From Azorinus chamasolen (taxonomy: Eukaryota; Mollusca; Bivalvia; Cardiida; Solecurtidae), in assembly GCA_963576725.1 (NCBI GenBank), contig OY755242.1, positions 28,248,358 through 28,312,357 of the forward strand: DNA of 64,000 bases, given 5' to 3'. Both the position numbers and the translations under genes were made by a program. The notes beneath the pieces are model-generated. The model had not been told where the DNA came from. It saw only the letters and a program-made list of their open reading frames with translations, and made no database searches. Of this stretch, positions 33,401 through 48,400 are shown piece by piece. Numbering within the stretch: position 1 is the first letter of the stretch; the number at the start of each line of letters is the position of its first letter.

Positions 33401-36400
33401 TTAGCAAGCAAAGGGTTAATATATACTTTATGAACAGGTTCACCTGTACAACTCGTAAGGGTTAACAGAAACTGAAAATACTGTGTCATCCATAGGACAC
33501 AGATGACCCCATTTCAACATTTGTCACAAGTATTTTAAGGTTTGCTGTCACTGGGATTTAGAAGAAACAAACTCCAAGGTGTACAACTTGTAATGTTTTG
33601 TTTCTAACAATAACATTTATATAGATACTTGAATCATTAACACTTCTGGACCGACTGACAGACATATGGATACGACAAGGACGGACGGACAAAGCTGCGA
33701 CTATATGCTCCCCCAACACTGTTGTTGGGGAGCATAGAAATTCAGCTAATACATATTTTTAAATATCATTATTTCTTACATGAATATTCAACAGGGAAAG
33801 GGTTAAAACAGCCAGTATTATTGTACACATACTGAACTTACAATAATAATTAATGATGGCATTGGAGTAAGTCTCTTGTAGTTTATCATGGAGACAACCT
33901 GTGGAAGATGGCCATTTCCAGCTCCAATGAAAAATAACCTGAAATGAAATGAGTGTTCAAAGTACACATGTCACTTGCCTGCATCGGGAAAACACCTAAA
34001 AGTAATAATACATGTAATAACCATTAAATAAAGAAATGCAGCTTTTTCCAAATACATGTAGTAGCTTAATGCAGACTGAAAGCAATGCAGAAAGCTCCCC
34101 TTTCATTTTGCATTAAGGAACAATCTGTGTATAAAATTCAAGCAGCTCCTTTCAGACAATGTTTTGTCCCCGGAGGCATTTATTAGACACAAAATAAATC
34201 ACAAGGTCATACATATAACATCTCTCCATATGCTTGGCAATTTATGAGCCATATGATGAGGAAGTTCCGACCTTTAGAGCACAATTAATAATTACACTAT
34301 ACCTAATTTACAATTCTGGTGACTCACATGCTTCATCAGGATCAAAATTGTTCTTAAAGAAATGTGTACTCCATAATGAATCTGACTGCAATATAAAGAT
34401 GATAACCTGCAAAACTTTAAAAAAGTGATCTGAGTTTCAAACAGCCTGACTGGAGTTACTCTGCGTCTCATCTGGATCCATACTGTTAGCAAATGAAATC
34501 ACAAATTTGTCTAAAGTGTTGAAAGGGTTAAAATGAAAAGACTAAAGTCATGTAAAGTTTGTGTATGTCAAACCCATACCTAGACATTGACAGAGCTGTA
34601 CCGTTCATAGTTCCACTGACAGAAATGGCAATCATGATCGGCATAAGCCACTTGATAGGTCCAAGGGCACTCCCAGCAAAGGTCTGAAGTAAAAAGACCA
34701 TTAATCAATTTATAAAACAGTTAATTTTAATTAACATTGTAAGACATTCCGAATATTCCCAGAAACTTTGAGTTTTTCTTGGATTCTACTTTTCAAACCC
34801 CCATGCTTGTTCAGTAAGTGATTACTTTAACCTTTCCCCTGTTTAAACATTCCCGCATATTGACGACTTTTGATGACTCCGTAAAAGTCACTTTGCTCTA
34901 TTTATCACAATGGTTTCAAACTGCAAAATTCTATTTTCTTTTCTCAAGTTAATGCTCCTTTTCGGTAGATTTATTCAAAGAGGTTGTATCTAAAAAGAGC
35001 CTATGAGGTAATGGGTTAACCCATTCCCGCATGTTGACGCCTTTTGACGCCTCTGTAAGTCACTTTTTTGAAACTATTGTGATACATAAATGAATTAACT
35101 GTATGATTATAATGTTTATGTTTTGGTAAAAACTGTAGAGTCAGATCTATTATAATTTCATAAGCACACAGAGCAGACACTGTTTGAATGAAAAAGCATT
35201 AATACCAGGGAAAGGGTTAATCACATCACAGGGTTGCCACAAATCAGGAGACGAAATTCCCCAACAATTCACGGACATAATTTTAAATTTCCCTGACCCG
35301 TTAGATTGCGACATTTGGTCTTTCTGTCATAAATTATATATTTTGAGGAACTTTAAAATATATGGTATATGGTACATTTGCCCATATTTTCAAATGCATG
35401 AAAACATGTTTATATGAAGGAAAGGGTTAACCCATCATCTCATATAAATGCCTATTCACAACTTTGCAAACAGAGTAGACCCAGATCAAACCATTCCTGT
35501 TTCCTCATGGAATAACAATTATATAGATCTGACTCTACAGTTTCAGCCAAGGTGAGAAATTCTGTGTTCATGCATGCTTGTAAATATTCAGCTACTAAAT
35601 ATTCATAATGTCAGTATTTCTTACATTTATTTTGAACAGGTGAAGGGTTAACAAGACTTTTATAAATTAAAAGAACTGCCATATTCCACGCCACGCTGCC
35701 ATATTGTCGGAGAACAAAAGTGGTTTCCCATCACAGATTCCTCTAAAAATCAAACTCATCCAAGCTTTTATTCATGACAATTCTTAATGCAAATTTGAGA
35801 CAAATTGGTCAAGAAATGAAATTGCTAGATGAGCAACAATGTATTATGATACATGGATGGACTGACCGACGGGTGGGTAAAAAACTATATACCCCATGCA
35901 ACTTTGTTGCCTTGAGTATAATTAACCCTTTCCCTGTTCTATATTTATTCCAAATTTTGATACCTACTGAATATTCATTAACAAAATAGTTATAAATAGA
36001 TATGGAAGGTGGAACATTGTAGACATTTTAGAAAGTAAAGAAACATATCTATAAAATTATTTTAGCAAACAGAGCACCCTGATCAGACAGCTCCTCTAGG
36101 AGCCGTCTGATCTGGGTCTACTTTGTTTGCAAATGCTTGAAAACACGTTTATATGAGGGAAAGGGTTAAGATATTTAATCAACTGTGATGCCCTATAAAA
36201 TTATTTGTGCACTTACAACAGCAACAGCTGGAGAGGACAGCATCTCTAAAGGTGAAAGAACTCCAAGGTAGGCGACGTTGGCAAGTAGGTAAACGACGAT
36301 CACTAGGAACATCGAGATGAAGATGGCCAGCGGCAGATTTCTGATACAGAAGAATGCAAAGATTAAGCAGTGTTATGAGAACACAAAACCTATCTGAGCT

Positions 36401-39400
36401 GCAAACAGTGAAGACACATTCCACACCAGGTCTGCACTGCCCATTAAGCTGCTTTTCACTTTAAGAACATTGCATATCATTGCAAGTTTTTAAATCATAT
36501 GTCAAGCCACCGACATTTCAGCTGTTCTGTGGTCTATACTATTAAACATATAAATCAAACTTACTTCAACATACAATGTATATTCCTTACATAAGCAAAC
36601 AGAGCCAGAAGATTTAGTATAGAAATGAGGCAAACACAGCTAAAAAACTAAGTATAGAAATGGGGCAAACACAGCTAGAAGGTGTAGCATAGAATTCTAG
36701 CATTGATCTGGAGTCAAACTGTTTGCATAGGTCATAGATGGCGGGAGAATCTGCCACTAGCATGCAAAGAGTTAAAGATGTTATTTTAGTTAGTTGCCCT
36801 GCCGTCAAATAATATGTATACAGTAAAACTCCTCTAAAAAAAAACCTGGCAGCTTAATGTAGGGAGAGTCATACAGAAAGCTCCTCTAGGAGGAGTTTTC
36901 TGCATGACCTTCACCCTGCATTAAGCAGCCACCTGCCTAAAAGTACCTAAATTCTTCTCTATTAGAATTCCGGTTTAACGAGGTTTTACTGTACATGTAT
37001 TACCAGTGTACCTATATCCCCAGGACTTTTAAATTTACAATGTGGCCTATCACTGTTCAACCTTTTCCCTGTTCTACATTTAGTCAAATTTTTAATACCT
37101 ACCTAACGTCAGAATATTCATGGACAAAATAGTTATAATGAAAAATGGAAGGTGGAACATTGTAGCCATTCTAGAAACCAAAGAAACAGATCTATCAAAT
37201 GCCATCAGCAAACAGAGCAGACCCTTATCAGATGGTTATAGGAGCCGTCTGATAAGGGTCTACTCTGTTTGAAAATGCGTGAAAAGGCATTTATATGAGG
37301 GAAAGGGTTAATGGCAGGGTCTTTTCAGTGTGAAAATATAAAATTTACGAAGGAAATTGAATAACAAACCACGCAGACCCTGATCTGAGCAATTCTGTAG
37401 GAGTCACCTGATCTGGATCTACACTGTTTGCAGTTGTCAGTCATTTAAAGGCACTTACTGATAAGCATAACACACTAGGTGACCGTTCCTTTGTCGAAAT
37501 GGAAATTCAGAATGAATGAAGATTATCATAACAGGTCATTACAGTCCAGACTGAGACCATGATGCAATACAGTTGCAATATTGCAAATTTAACCCTTTCC
37601 TCCATAGGCTATTTTTAGATCCAACCTCTTTCAATGAATTTACCGAAAAGGAGCATTAACTATAGAAAAGGAAAATTTGAGAATTTAGTAGTTTGAAACC
37701 ATTGTGATAAATAGAGCATTTGCTCCTATAGGAGCAAATGCTCTATTTATCACAACGGTTTCAAGAAGTGACTATTACAGAGGCGTAGAAAGGCGTATTT
37801 ATGGAGGAAAGGGTTAAATGCCCTGGCAGCTCATAAGATCTTACCTGACTGGATTCACCAACTCATCCACTAGAAAATTCAGGTAACTCCTGCAAGTAGA
37901 AGTAAATCTAGTAAATATCACCAGAACTGGATAATACATATTTTTATTGGCTACATACAATTTCTGTAACCAAAACAAAATGGATGAAGAAATATGAAAG
38001 AAGGTTAACCCTTTACTCCATGAATATTCATGAAAGAAATTATGGTATCAGGAACATTGACCAGATTAATTTTTGAAATGGCACATTAACCCTTCGCTTG
38101 CTATTCGTGTCAATATACCTACCTGTAAATAGTGAAGACCCAGATGAGACAGCTCCTGCAGGAGCTGTCTCATCAGAGTCTGCACTCTTTACAAGTTGAT
38201 TGTGCATCCAGTGCACTCCACAGCAGTGACTGCACAGCGAAATACTTGTACACAGTGAAGATATAATGTAATTATACAACAGGGCATGGGTAAAGAAGGA
38301 GAAATATATTTTAAAATTCAGCAAGCGAAGGGTTAAACCAAACATCCTTGAAATAGATTGGGAAAGAGAAGAATTTGCCAAAGTAGAAACTGTAGAATCA
38401 GATCTATGTTATTCCATAAGCAAACAGACCAGACCCTGATCAGAGGGATCATATAGGAGCTGTCTGATCTAGGTCTGCTCTGTATGCAAAGGTGTAGAAA
38501 GGCATATTTAACCAATTCCCGCATATAGACGCCTTTTGACGCTTCTTGTAAAAGTCACTTTGGAAACCATTGTGATAAATAGAGCATTTGCTCCTATGGA
38601 GTAAATGCTCTATTTATCACAATGGTTTCAACACTACACAATTCTAAAATTTTCCTTTTCAGTAGTAAATGCTCCTTTTTGGTAGATTTGTTCAAAGAGG
38701 TTGGATCTAAAAATAGCCTATACTTGAATGGGTTAAACTATTTATGCAGTAAAGGGATAAAGAAAGTGTTAACCCATTTCCTGATGAACAGTCATGTAAG
38801 AAATGAACATTAATCTAGATGAAATTTCATTATGACATGGAGACAAGAATTTTTGCCCATGAAACTTTTTGCCAAAGGAAAAGGTTAAATATTTCGGGTC
38901 ATTTGCTCAAAAGTGCATCTAATCATGATTGTTTAATGGAACAGAAGGGGTCACAGCCCAAATAGGAAAAATATTGAGGTCAGCCCAAACAATCATTGTC
39001 ATATCATGCTTTGAGTGTATCTAGAATCAGATCTATATCATGTAAAAAGCAAACAGAGCAAATATTTTATCAGATGGCACCTATAGTGCCTGAAAAGAGT
39101 TTATATGAAGGAAGGGGTTACATTTCTATGTTTCAACTGTCAAGTACATGTATATGGGATCAAGTATATGATCAGTTTAGATCATCTGATTACTTGAAAA
39201 TATGAATCATAACACTAAATACATATAGATGAGCTCTTCAATGATTTTTTATTTCCAATCTTTCAAATTTTAGCCATTCAATTGAGTTATATCTTTAAAG
39301 GGGATGTCCCTACATTTGACGCGTTTCATAAACACTTAAAATATACAAAACTCATTTATTTATATGCTGAAAAGTAGTATATCGCAAAAAGCCCCATCCA

Positions 39401-42400
39401 ATTACCGTTTATAATGATAAATCATCCATGTATTTGATATCGCCGATCCCGGTTTTACTACCCGAAGTTTCAGTTTTATTCGGGTTTGGTTTTAGTTTCG
39501 TAACTGTTCGCCCTATTCGCGATTCTCCGACCACTTCCGAGAAAGCTATTACGTAAACAATGGAGGGATCGGGTGATCATCGGCAAAACGCGGAAGAATT
39601 TAACGGAAAAGGCCGATAATATTGTGTTGTAGAACAAAAATTATCAGTATTGATGGAATCGGTTTATTTGTATCACAGGGGCATTTTTCGATATAAGTTC
39701 AAATTGGGAACCTTCATAATAATGATAGAGCGTAACAAATACCAAGTTTTAAGATATTATTGAAAATATGCGATCATTATAGGGACTTCCTCTTTAAGCA
39801 TTTGTAAACAGATCAGACAGGAACTGTCTAACACTTAACTCCATATTTAAGCCTGTTAATGTGCAGTAAAACCCCTCTGATGTGAGAGGTATAATTCTGG
39901 ATGGTAGAGGCAGGTGGTAGCTTAATGTAGGAAAAAAGCTTTTGTCTTGCATTAAGCAACCATCTGCTTATAAAGACAACCATGTTTATTTATTAAGTGG
40001 TCACATTAGAGGGATTCTACTGTATTTGCAAAAAGAGTAGACCCAGACCAGACAGCTCCAGGGGCTGTTTAACCCTTTATTCCAAAGATACACCTTTAAA
40101 CACCATTGTAAACAGAGTAGACCCAGATCATATGGTTCCTGTAGGATGCGTCTGATCAGGGTTTTGTTCTAATTTCTTATGGTATTATACAGATCATATG
40201 GTTCCTGTAGGATGCCTCTGATCAGGGTTTTGTTCTAATTTCTTATGGTATTATACAGATCATATGGTTCCTGTAGGATGCCTCTGATCAGGGTTTTGTT
40301 CTAATTTCTTATGGTATTACACAGATCATATGGTTCCTGTAGGATGTGTCTGATCAGGGTTTTGTTCCAATTTCTTATGGTATTATACAGATCATATGGT
40401 TCCTGTAGGATGCCTCTGATCAGGGTTTTGTTCTAATTTCTTATTGTATTATACAAATCATGTGGTTCCTGTAGGATGCCTCTGATCAGGGTTTTGTTCT
40501 AATTTCTTATTGTATTATACAGATCATATGGTTCCTGTAGGATGCCTCTGATCAGGTTTTGTTCTAAATCAGATTCTGCAGTTTCTACCAGGGCCAACAC
40601 TTTGTGTTCATATGCCATCATAAAAATGTAGATAATTAATATTCATGATCTCATCATTTCATGCATGAATATTATAATTAATGGAATAAAGGACTAACCC
40701 TTTCCTCCATAAATACGCCTTTCTACGCCTCTGTAGAAATCACCTAATTAATGAAACCATTGTGATTAAAGAGCAATTTGCTCCTATAGGAGCAAATGCT
40801 CTATTTAACACATTGGTTTTAAACTACAAAATTCTAAAAAAAATCCTTTCCTCTAGTTAATGCTCCTTTTCGGTAGATTTATTCAAAGATGTTGGGTCTA
40901 AAAATAGCATATGGAGGAAAGGATTAATCATTTAGATTGTCAAAACTGCCATACAGTATCATATGAATTGCAATTTAGAAGCTGACAAGCATGACATTCC
41001 TCTTGTCAGTAACCATTTGACCTCACATCTTGTTAACCCTTCACTTCATATAAACACCTTTTCATGCATTTGCAAACAGAGGAGTCCTAGATCAGATGTC
41101 TCCTATAGGGTCTGCTCTGTTTGCTAATGGAATTTGATAGATCTGTTTCTTTAGTTTCTAAATGGCTACAATTTTCCACCTTTCATTATAATTATTTTGT
41201 CCATGAATATTCAATCGGTAATGACATTTGAATAGAACTGGGAAAGGGTTAAAGTACAGTGTGTCCACTAACTTCAGTTACTGCTGGTTTTGTACCTACC
41301 ACAGGTCAAGTTGGAGGTGAAAAAAACATAGGGGGAACAATGTCAATTTACAAAGAAAATATTTATCTATAACCACATTGTTTGAATTTTTCACCTGCCT
41401 TAGAGGTTGCCATTTAAACATTTGACGAGTTTGACAACTTGGACATGCCATGATGGGGTAAAGATAATTTTGCCACATACATTGTATATTTCATGAAGTT
41501 CGGTGAAGATCGGATAAAAGCTGGTTGACTTAGAGAGCAGACAGGGCTAATATTGGTGAATTTGGCTAATACAAGGGCCATAGCTCTAAAGTAACTAGGG
41601 CTATTTGGCTGGTTTATCAAATATAAAATTTTATGAGGTTTGGAGAAGATTGAATAAAAACTGTTTGATTTAGAAGACAAAAGTTTTGGCTGCTGCCAAC
41701 AATGCCCAAGCCATTTGGCTGGTTACCAAACCTGGCCTAGATGTTATAGCCATACATTCAGATCACTAAAAACTTAGAGAGCGTACAATGCTAAAAGTAG
41801 GTAATTTTGGCTAATTCAAGGGCCATAACTCTACAGTATCTGAGGCAATCATTAGGCTGGTTATCGACCTTGGCCGAAATATTATGACCAAACACAATTT
41901 TAAGAAGCCTGATGAAGACAGAATAAAAACTGTTTGACTAATTAGACAAAACTTTTGAGAGTGGCCTATTGCAGCCCATGTTCCGATATATATATGTCCG
42001 TCTAAAGACAGGCTCTAAATATGGACTGCCAAACGGAATTCAAACAGACCAAATTGGGTATCATTGACAGTGAAAATTTGCCTTTACTGTTGTTAAAAGA
42101 GGAGATGGGATGTCGTCTGAGATTCACAACATGTGTATGTACTATATGTATTCACTACTTCTTGTCTACTATAACACAATGGGCAAATGTGTTGCAGTAT
42201 ATATATATCTAAAATGGCCACTCAAAAGAAGTCTCAATTAAAGCAGGTGGTAGATTAATGCTAGACAGAAAGTTTGCAGAAAGCTCCAAAACGAGCTTTA
42301 TGTATTACTGTCATTCGGTATTAACATCATTTCTCCACCAAACCCTATGTTGTCTCCTCAAGACAATTCTAAAGAGTGGTAACAACATAGGATTTGGTAG

Positions 42401-45400
42401 AGAAATAAAGAAATTATTTTTTGAAAAATGTTTTAACCCTTTCCCTCATATAAACATGTTTTCATGCATTTGCAAACAGAGTAGACCCAGATCAGATGGC
42501 TCCTAGAGGAGCCATCTGATCAGGGTCTGCTCTGTTTGCTAATAGAATTTGATAGATCTGTTTCTTTGCTTTCGAAAATGTCTACAATGTTCCACCTTCC
42601 ATATTTCTTTATAACTATTTTGTTAATGAATATTCAGTAGGTACTGAAATTTGTAATAAACATAGAACAGGGATCTTATCTGAACCTCTGACTGACTTAC
42701 AATACAATCACCTCTTTAGTAAAACCCTTTACTCCATGAATAAACCTAATGTAGACCTAGATCAGATGATTCCTGTAGGAGCTGTCTGATCTGTGTCTGC
42801 TCTGTTCACTTTATATATAATTTAAAGTTAAGATGCCAGAGTTTCATAAATGACACAAATTTTCATTGTTAATTGACAATTATATTTTTGTGAGGTTCTG
42901 CCAGGCCAGCTAAAAACTAGGTTATCATAAGATTTGCCCAGATGACGGAAAACACATGCATTTTTATAGCTTAAATATATGCATGCATGTAAATGCATCC
43001 TGTTAGGACTTGTGACATGGCTTGTGTTACAAGCAATAATCTGCCAGTAAATCAAATTACAATTTCATACAGGATATAAAATAACATGTCAGTACTTGTA
43101 TCATAAACATTCTAAATAACATGTCAGTATCATAAAGATTTATAAGATAACATGTCAGTATCATAAAAATTCTGGTGTGAACGTTGTCATCTATTTGGTT
43201 TCACTCTATTGGTTAAGTGCTAAACAATTTGGATCCTAATTTAAAAGCCAAGTTCTTTAACACATTATCCCCTAGTGACGCATTTTTGTGCATCTATTAA
43301 AGTCACTTTATGAAACCATTGTGATAAATAGAGCATTTGCTCATATAGGAGCAAATGCTCTATTTATCACAATGGTTTCAAACTACAAAATTCTAAATTT
43401 TTCCTTTCCTCTAGTTAATGCTCCTTTCCGGTAGATACATTCAAAGAGGTTGGGTCTAAAAATAGCCTATGAGAAGATGAGTTAACATGTGACCTGGATC
43501 TCAATATTAAGCTACAATCACTTACAAAAGCAAAGATATATATATACACACAGTAAATAGTTAACCGTTTACTTCATAAATATGCCTTTCTACGCCTTTG
43601 CAAACAGAGTAGACCCAGATCAGACGGCTCCTTTAGGAGCCGTCTGATCAGGGTCTGCTCTTTTTGCTTATGATATATTATAGATACGATTCTACAGTTT
43701 CTGCAATGGCCAAAAAAGTATTTTTCCAACAAAACTGCTAATCAATATTCATGATGTCATTTTTTCTTTCATGAATATTCATGGAGTAAAGGGTTAACCC
43801 CTCTGACAGCAAGAGACAACCTGAATGTGATTTGCAGACCAAGTAAAGCAGAGAGTCAAGAGAATAATATACATTAACTAAAAATTGAAATGGCCTACCA
43901 GTGTTAAACCCTTTCCCTGTTGAATATTATTCATTTAAGGAATAATGACATTATGAATATATTCATTAGCTGATGTGGATATTCTGTATTGGTAGAAACT
44001 GCAGGGTCAGATCTGTAATAATTCCATAAACAAACAGTAGATCCTGATCAGATGGCTCTTAGAGGGGCTGTCTGAATTTGGAGATATCTGATCCGGGTGC
44101 ATACTGTTTGCCAATGCCAGCTCAAACAAAACTGTGATGCAAAACTATTTTTGAAAATTCTCCATTTAACAAATTCCTTCCTAGTGACGCATATTGGCTC
44201 CTCAGTAAGTCACATTTTGAAATCATTGTGATAAAAAGAGCATTGAAAATTTTGCTCCATAATAATCACAATGGTTTCAAAACTACACAATTCTAAAAAT
44301 CTCCTTTTCTTCAATTTTTTTACTGGAATATTTTCCTTTCTTTGCTCCAAAAATTATAATCAGATTATGATCTTTATGATGCTGAGTGATGATACTGAGT
44401 GATGATGCTGATGATGCTAAGGGTTAACCCTTACAACGCTGAATTTTCAAATGGACTATTCCAAAACTCAAACAGGCCAAGCTTGTGGTGAATATTTAGG
44501 GATTTTTGAAAGTGACAAAAAAGGCTCCTCTAGGAACCTTCTTATCTGAGTCTACACTGTTTGCAAAGGAAATTAGTGACATTTTTACTGCATTGTAAGG
44601 GTAAGTGACAACTTCATGTAGCAATAAATTGACAGTCAATATTTACCATCCACTGTAAGCCCAGAAGCCCGAATAGAAGGCAAGGGCGATAGATCCCAAG
44701 CTGACATCGCTGTCCTCAAAACTGTCCTTGAAATTCTCTGTCTCACCTGGAAAAAAACAAAACAAGAACTTCTCTATGAATAACAGAAAAGAAAACAACA
44801 AGAAAATTGAGTCCATAGGAAATGGATGCCCCCTAGTGATATTGCCTCTAATTCATGCACTTTTCTCATGAAGTTACATAGTGAAGAACATTTCAAAGTC
44901 CCACATCTATGGTAAATATAGTCAAAACAAAATTCCCTTCTTTACATACATCTTCACATCAAGGTTGTTCATCTGTGAAAGTTTGGATTAAATTCTCCCA
45001 TTGGTGAAAGAGGAGTTGGCCACACAAGATTTGTTCACTATGTGTTACACATAGTGAAGAAATTTCCATCTAATATACAATGTATGTTACATAGTGAAGA
45101 AAATTCTGATAAAATAGTCAAGCAAATTTCCCTTCTTTATGTATAACTTCATATGAAGATTGTTAATCTGTGCAAGTTTGCAGTAACCCCCCCCCCCCCC
45201 CCTCTATACATACAGATAGACAAAAAAAGAGCAAGGCTAAATACCTCCCACCTTGTGGGATAAGAAAACTAAAAGAATTGTGCCATGACATGGATGCTAC
45301 ATTGTTTGAATTAATACCACACAGACACATGAAGTTTTGGCCATGGTAGAAACTGTAGAATCGTATCAATATTATATCATGAGCAAACAGGGCAGACGGC

Positions 45401-48400
45401 TGATCTGGGTCTATTCTTTGCAAAGGCATAGATTAGAAATGTGTATTTATGGAGTAATTAGAAATGTGTATTTATGGAGTACATGTAACTAAAGGTTTTA
45501 AAAGGTTTGGATCTAGAGATGCTTATAACTCTCATCAGAATATAAACTTTGATACAATCTTTTAGTTTTGAAAAGATAATATGGAAGAACAATTTGCTCT
45601 TAGATGACTAGAATTTTAACCCTTTTGTGCTTTGTGCCCTAAACCCTTTCCTTCAGATAAACACCGTTTTATGAATTTGCAAAGAGAGTAGACCCAGATC
45701 AGACGGCTGCTATCGGAGCCGTCTGATCAGGGTCTGCTCTGTTTGCTAATGGAATCTGGTATATCTGTTTCTTTAGTTTCTAAAATTGCTACAATGTTTC
45801 ATCTTCCATATTTCATTATCACTATTTTGTCTATGAATATTCAGTAGGTATTGAGGGAGGAGTTTGCGAACCTCAATGTTCAGGGGGAGGTAATTCTGCA
45901 ATGGCCAGTAGTTAACACATGAAATTTACGTCTTGCACATCTACCATTCATGGTTATTATTTATACCAAATATAAATTCAGTAACTTTAAAACTGAAAGA
46001 GGAATTCGCGACACCAATTTACTACCCATGTTCAAATGTAGACGGACTGTCTGACCAACCGACCGCAAAGGCGTCAAAGGTTTATATGAGGGAAAGAGTT
46101 AAACGTTTGTCTTATCATAATCTTGAGCTTCATTTACATGAACACTGACAGTGTGACCTTGACCAGATTATGACTGACGTTGCACACTGCACATTTTGAT
46201 CACTTTACAATACAATATATCAAACATTTTTTGTTGTGTATGACATTCTAAATTTATTGTAACAATAAACCTGTGGGAAAACTACAGATATTTGCTATAT
46301 TCTGTATTCAGTTCTTCAAACAGACAGTTTTTTTCTCAAAACAATACACTTGTGGCTGGTAGGTAGAGTCAGTAACAACTGTATTCTCTCTAATAAACGT
46401 CCTGTTCAGGTCCGGATAAAATGAATAAATTCAAGAATAACCCCTTTATTTCTCCTCCAAGCCCTATACTTTGACCACTCTTTAGAATCGTCTCTTTGAG
46501 ACGATTCTAAAGAGTGGTAACAGTATAGGGTTTGGTGGAGAAATGACAATTTTAGTATTTGGATATGCACCTTTAACAGATCTGTAGCTCTGTCTAATAT
46601 TTCTGAGGGTAAACCAGTGCTCAATAAAAACAACTAAAACCCTTTGGCTAAACTTTAGAATCTGTCTGCACCTAAAATTACAAATTTCAAGGTTAACCCA
46701 TTAAACATTCACTTAACATACTAGGTTTAGGGGTTTGGTTAGGATTAGGATCAGGGTTAGAGTAACATGAGATGCGGACAGTTTCTAAAAGTGCTCCAAC
46801 CCTTTATATTCACAATTAAATGGAAAATAATGGGTTAAGATAAATGTGGTATCTTAACCCTTTCCCTGATCTATGTTTATTTCAAATTTCAATACCCAAA
46901 GAATATTCATTAACAAAATAGTTATGCAAGAAGTATGCAAGGTGGAACATTGAAGACATTTTAGAAAGCAAAGAAACAGATCTATGAATTTATATTAGCA
47001 AACAGAGTAGACCCTGATCAGACGGCTCCTATAGGAGCCGTCTGATCTGGGTCTTCTCTGTTTGCAAATGTGTGAAAACACGTTTATATGAGGGAAAGGG
47101 TTAATGATAATAAAGAAACATTAGTCAAAAAGACGAAGAGTTAAGACACACAAGAATTTGCGGGACTTATGGACATATAAATGGAGCTTTCTGCATGACC
47201 CTACATTAAACAGCCACCTTCCTAAAAGTATCTAAATTCTCCTCTACTAGAATTCCGTTTTAATGTGGTTTTACTGTACATGATTGCAAATCACTTCACT
47301 CTCCACCTGATAGATGTGCCTTCTGATCAGGGTCTGCACTGTTTGCTTATAAATAGGATTATATGTAAATGTATATACTGTAATATATATCCAATTCTAG
47401 TTTCTGGCCAAAATATCCTGTTCATAATTATGCCATGATAAAAATTCTGCTAATGAATTTTCATTTGATCTTTTTTTTTTTTACATAAATATTCGTCAGG
47501 TAAAGGATTTATAGATACATCAACAATTAAGCAGTTCATCCCTTTTCTTCAAAGAAACGTTACATGTTTTCACACATTTGCAAACAGAGTAGACCCAGAT
47601 GAGACAGCGCCTATTGGAGCCGTGTGATCAGGGTCTGGTCTGTTTGCAAATGGAATTTGAAAGATGTTTTCTTTACTTTCAAAAATGGCTACAATATGTT
47701 CCACCTTCCATATTTCATTATAACTAATCCATTTTGGTCATGAACATTCAGTAGGCATCTGCAAACAGAGCTCTGTCTGCTTTTGAAATGATACAGTTCT
47801 GATTCTACAGTTTTTGTCAAAGCAAAAAACGTCCCATGAAACTCTGACAGTATAAAAATTCAGCAAATAAATATTCATATAGTTATTATTTCTTACATGA
47901 ACACGGAAAGGGTTAATGGCATTTTAACCCTTTCCTTGTTCCATGTGTATTCCAAATTTCAATACCTACTGAATATTCATGGACAAAACAGTTATAATAA
48001 AATATGGAAGGTGGAATATTGTAGCCATTTTAGAAACTAAAGAAATAAATCCCTCAAATTCAATTAGCAAACAGAGCAGACCCTGATCAGACCTCTATGA
48101 GCCATCTGATCTGGGTCTACTCTGTTTGCAAATGCGTGAAAACATGTTTATATGAAGTAATGGGTTAACAATGGGAATGTTGGCCAAAGAAAAATTCATA
48201 GATGGCTCTTACAGAAACTGTCTGATCTTGGTCTACTCTCTTTGCAAAGGCATTAACTCATTACCCCCTAGTGACGCATTTTTGCACATCTATAAAAGAC
48301 ACTTAATGAAACCATTGTGATAAATAGAGCATTTGCTCCTATTGGAGCAAATGCTCTATTTATCACAATGGTTTCAAACTACAAAATTCTAAATTTTTTC

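Noticed and set aside
38996..39205. Small plus frame near 39 kb as a coding exon
   Set aside because: It overlaps a decayed Pal-A/B element and has no splice or domain support.
46724..46765. GGTTAG/GGGTTAG-rich stretch like telomeric repeat
   Set aside because: Units are irregular and few; no TTAGGG array.
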